From: BOG-933 sp037132135
GTDB lineage: Bacteria > Pseudomonadota > Alphaproteobacteria > Azospirillales > Azospirillaceae
DNA length: 7,910 nt
Assembly: GCA_037132135.1 (NCBI GenBank)
Contig: JBAXPR010000145.1
Span: 1 to 7,910 of the forward strand
Direction of reading: 5' to 3'
Part shown: piece after piece, positions 6,540-7,910 of the stretch
Numbering within the stretch: position 1 is the first letter of the stretch
Layout: the number at the start of each line of letters is the position of its first letter
Translations under genes and position numbers: made by a program
Notes under the pieces: generated by a model
Databases searched by the model: none
Seen by the model: only the letters and a program-made list of their open reading frames with translations
Told to the model about the DNA's origin: nothing

Positions 6540-7714
6540 CGCTGGTGCCGTTTCCCGACTTCGTCTGGCTGTGGGCGCGGCAACAGGGGCAGACCATGCC
6601 GCTCCTGCACGACACCATGGCCCGCTGGCTGGCGGCGCGCTGGGAAGCGGGCGACCGCCAGTTGCTGCTGATGGCGTTCCGGGGCAGCGGCAAGTCGACG
6701 CTGACCGGGCTGTTCGCGGCCTGGCTGCTCAGCCGTGAGCCCAATCTGCGCCTCCTGGTGCTGGCCGCCGATCTCGCGCTCGCGCGCAAAATGGTGCGCA
6801 ACGTCAAGCGGCTGATCGAACGGCACCCGATCAGCCGGCGGCTGGCGCTCAGGCCCCGCGAGGCCGATCAGTGGTCGGCCGAGCAGTTCACGGTGGTGCG
6901 CAGCGCCGAACTCCGCGATCCCTCGATGCTGGCCCGGGGCATCGGCGCCAACCTCACCGGCAGCCGGGCCGACATCGTGGTCTGCGACGATGTCGAGGTT
7001 CCCAACGCCAGCGACAGCGCGCCCAAGCGGACCGATCTCCGCGCCCGGCTGGCTGAGATCGACTACATCCTGGTGCCGGGCGGCCTGCAGCTTTATGTCG
7101 GGACCCCGCATAGCTATTACACGCTCTATGCCGAGCAGGCCCGGCGCGAGATCGGCGAGAGCGCGCCCTTTTTGGAGGGCTTCCGTCGCCTCGCGCTGCC
7201 GGTGCTGACCGCCGACGGCCGCAGCCGCTGGCCGGAGCGCTTTTCCGAAGACGCCATCGCCCGCATCCGCCGGCATACCGGCGCCAACAAGTTCCAGAGC
7301 CAAATGATGCTGGAGCCGGTCAGCCTCGCCGAGGGCCGGCTCGACCCCGATCGCCTGCGCCCCTACGACGGTGAGCTGGACTATCGCGAAGCCGGCGGCC
7401 GGCCGGTGCTGAGCCTCAACGGCAAGCGGCTGATCTCGGCCAGCTGCTGGTGGGACCCGGCCTATGGCGCCCGCAGCGATGAAGGCGACGGCAGCGTCGT
7501 CGCCGCCGTCTTCACCGACGAGGCGGGGGCTATCATCTGCATCGCATCCGGTATCTCAACGCCCCCGGGAGCGCCGGAGGGGCCGAGGAGGATCAGGCCG
7601 GCCGTCAGTGCCGGCTGGTGGCGCGCTTCGCCGCCGAGCTGTTCCTGCCCGCGATCTGTCTTGAGATCAACGGCCTCGGCCGCTTCCTGCCCGGTTTGCT
7701 GCGCCAGGAGCTGA
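6536..7714 (+). CDS. Terminase large subunit, frame broken after residue 331
   Basis: This is a packaging ATPase and nuclease that drives DNA into the prohead. The ATG overlaps the upstream stop (ATGA), with GGGAGAG at 6524-6530. Walker A is AFRGSGKST (residues 47-55), Walker B with catalytic acid is DIVVCDDVE (146-154), and a coupling-like VGTPHS follows (188-193). The nuclease domain starts at WWDPAYG (Asp307, first metal ligand). T7 gp19-like terminases have about 586 residues; this frame stops at 392. After residue 331 (Gly, 7526-7528) the translation turns into unlike sequence rich in Ser, Pro, Arg and Cys, while the conserved domain goes on in the -1 frame from 7531. The last 61 residues of this frame are therefore not native. 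Loss of one G from a run now five long (7525-7529) explains it simply. Confidence 0.9.
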   Translation: MTLVPFPDFVWLWARQQGQTMPLLHDTMARWLAARWEAGDRQLLLMAFRGSGKSTLTGLFAAWLLSREPNLRLLVLAADLALARKMVRNVKRLIERHPISRRLALRPREADQWSAEQFTVVRSAELRDPSMLARGIGANLTGSRADIVVCDDVEVPNASDSAPKRTDLRARLAEIDYILVPGGLQLYVGTPHSYYTLYAEQARREIGESAPFLEGFRRLALPVLTADGRSRWPERFSEDAIARIRRHTGANKFQSQMMLEPVSLAEGRLDPDRLRPYDGELDYREAGGRPVLSLNGKRLISASCWWDPAYGARSDEGDGSVVAAVFTDEAGAIICIASGISTPPGAPEGPRRIRPAVSAGWWRASPPSCSCPRSVLRSTASAASCPVCCARS

Positions 7715-7910
7715 AAAAGGCCGGCATCGCCGCGGCGGTGGTCGAGGTTTCGTCCCGCCAGCCCAAGCATCAGCGCATCGTCGAGGCCTTTGATGTCGTG
7801 CTGGCGGCCGGAGCGCTGGCCGCCCTTCGCAGCGTCTGGGACACCCCCTTCATCCGGGAAATGCGCGACTGGCGCCCCGACGCCCGCTTCAAGGGCCGCG
7901 ACGACGGCCT
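7531..7910 (+). pseudogene. Terminase large subunit, displaced C-terminal part, runs off the window
   Basis: Read in the -1 frame relative to the upstream terminase part, this stretch stays open to the window end and resumes the nuclease domain. It gives YHLHRIRYLN, then FLPAICLEINGLGRFLPGLL, where the Glu is a likely second metal ligand. After that come VVEVSSRQPKHQRIVEAFD and FIREMRDW, ending in GRDDGL, where the final acidic pair fits the third ligand region of phage terminase nucleases. Joined by one extra G, the product reads DEAGGYHL without a break. The frame is open back to a TGA at 7480-7482 and has no good start of its own, so it is not an independent gene. The 3' end of the gene is outside the window. 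Confidence 0.85.

Noticed and set aside
6293..7303. A 336-codon minus-strand frame opposite the terminase genes
   Set aside because: It covers the Walker A and B coding region of the large terminase in antisense and shows no protein-like pattern.
1..7910. CRISPR array, tRNA genes, integrase, toxin-antitoxin or defence genes
   Set aside because: I looked for regularly spaced repeats, cloverleaf-like sequences and known protein motifs on both strands and found none.

Overview
The window is the structural and packaging end of a podovirus (short-tailed, T7-like) prophage or phage genome. All recognisable genes are on the + strand and lie nearly end to end. The coding part is strongly GC-rich with G/C-biased third positions. 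That fits a high-GC proteobacterial host, probably an alphaproteobacterium, but this is inference from composition and protein flavour and no host marker gene is present.

Layout: (1) Bases 1 to about 170 are AT-rich, hold no gene and differ sharply from the rest. (2) At about 172 a GC-rich frame begins abruptly. It matches the C-terminal part of a podoviral major capsid protein, so the capsid gene has lost its 5' part. (3) A small capsid-adjacent protein follows (517-786), then a doubtful small membrane ORF (783-974) with a strong hairpin inside it, then a clear Rho-independent terminator (1007-1033). (4) The late tail genes come next: a gp11-like tail tubular protein A (1076-1645), a large gp12-like tail tube/nozzle protein (1645-3546), an Ala/Gln-rich coiled-coil protein resembling an internal virion protein (3546-4121), and a tail fibre/tailspike with a T7 gp17-type anchor, a pectate-lyase-like beta-helix and two tandem C-terminal repeats (4142-6175). 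(5) The packaging genes close the window: a probable small terminase (6192-6539) and the large terminase (6536 to beyond the window end).

The order capsid, gp11, gp12, gp14-like, gp17, gp18, gp19 is that of T7. However, no counterpart of the large T7 ejection proteins gp15 and gp16 lies between the gp14-like gene and the fibre. Stop/start overlaps (TGATG at 1643 and 3544, ATGA at 6536) suggest one translationally coupled late operon after the terminator.

Two lesions suggest a decaying prophage, or alternatively assembly or sequencing problems. One is the 5'-truncated capsid at a composition break. The other is a one-base frame break in the large terminase at a run of five Gs (7525-7529), after which the conserved nuclease domain continues in the -1 frame to the window end. 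I saw no tRNA, rRNA, CRISPR array, integrase or RNA polymerase gene. Nothing here is clearly a new defence or regulatory system. The most interesting points are the reduced podoviral gene set, the frame break and the truncation junction.
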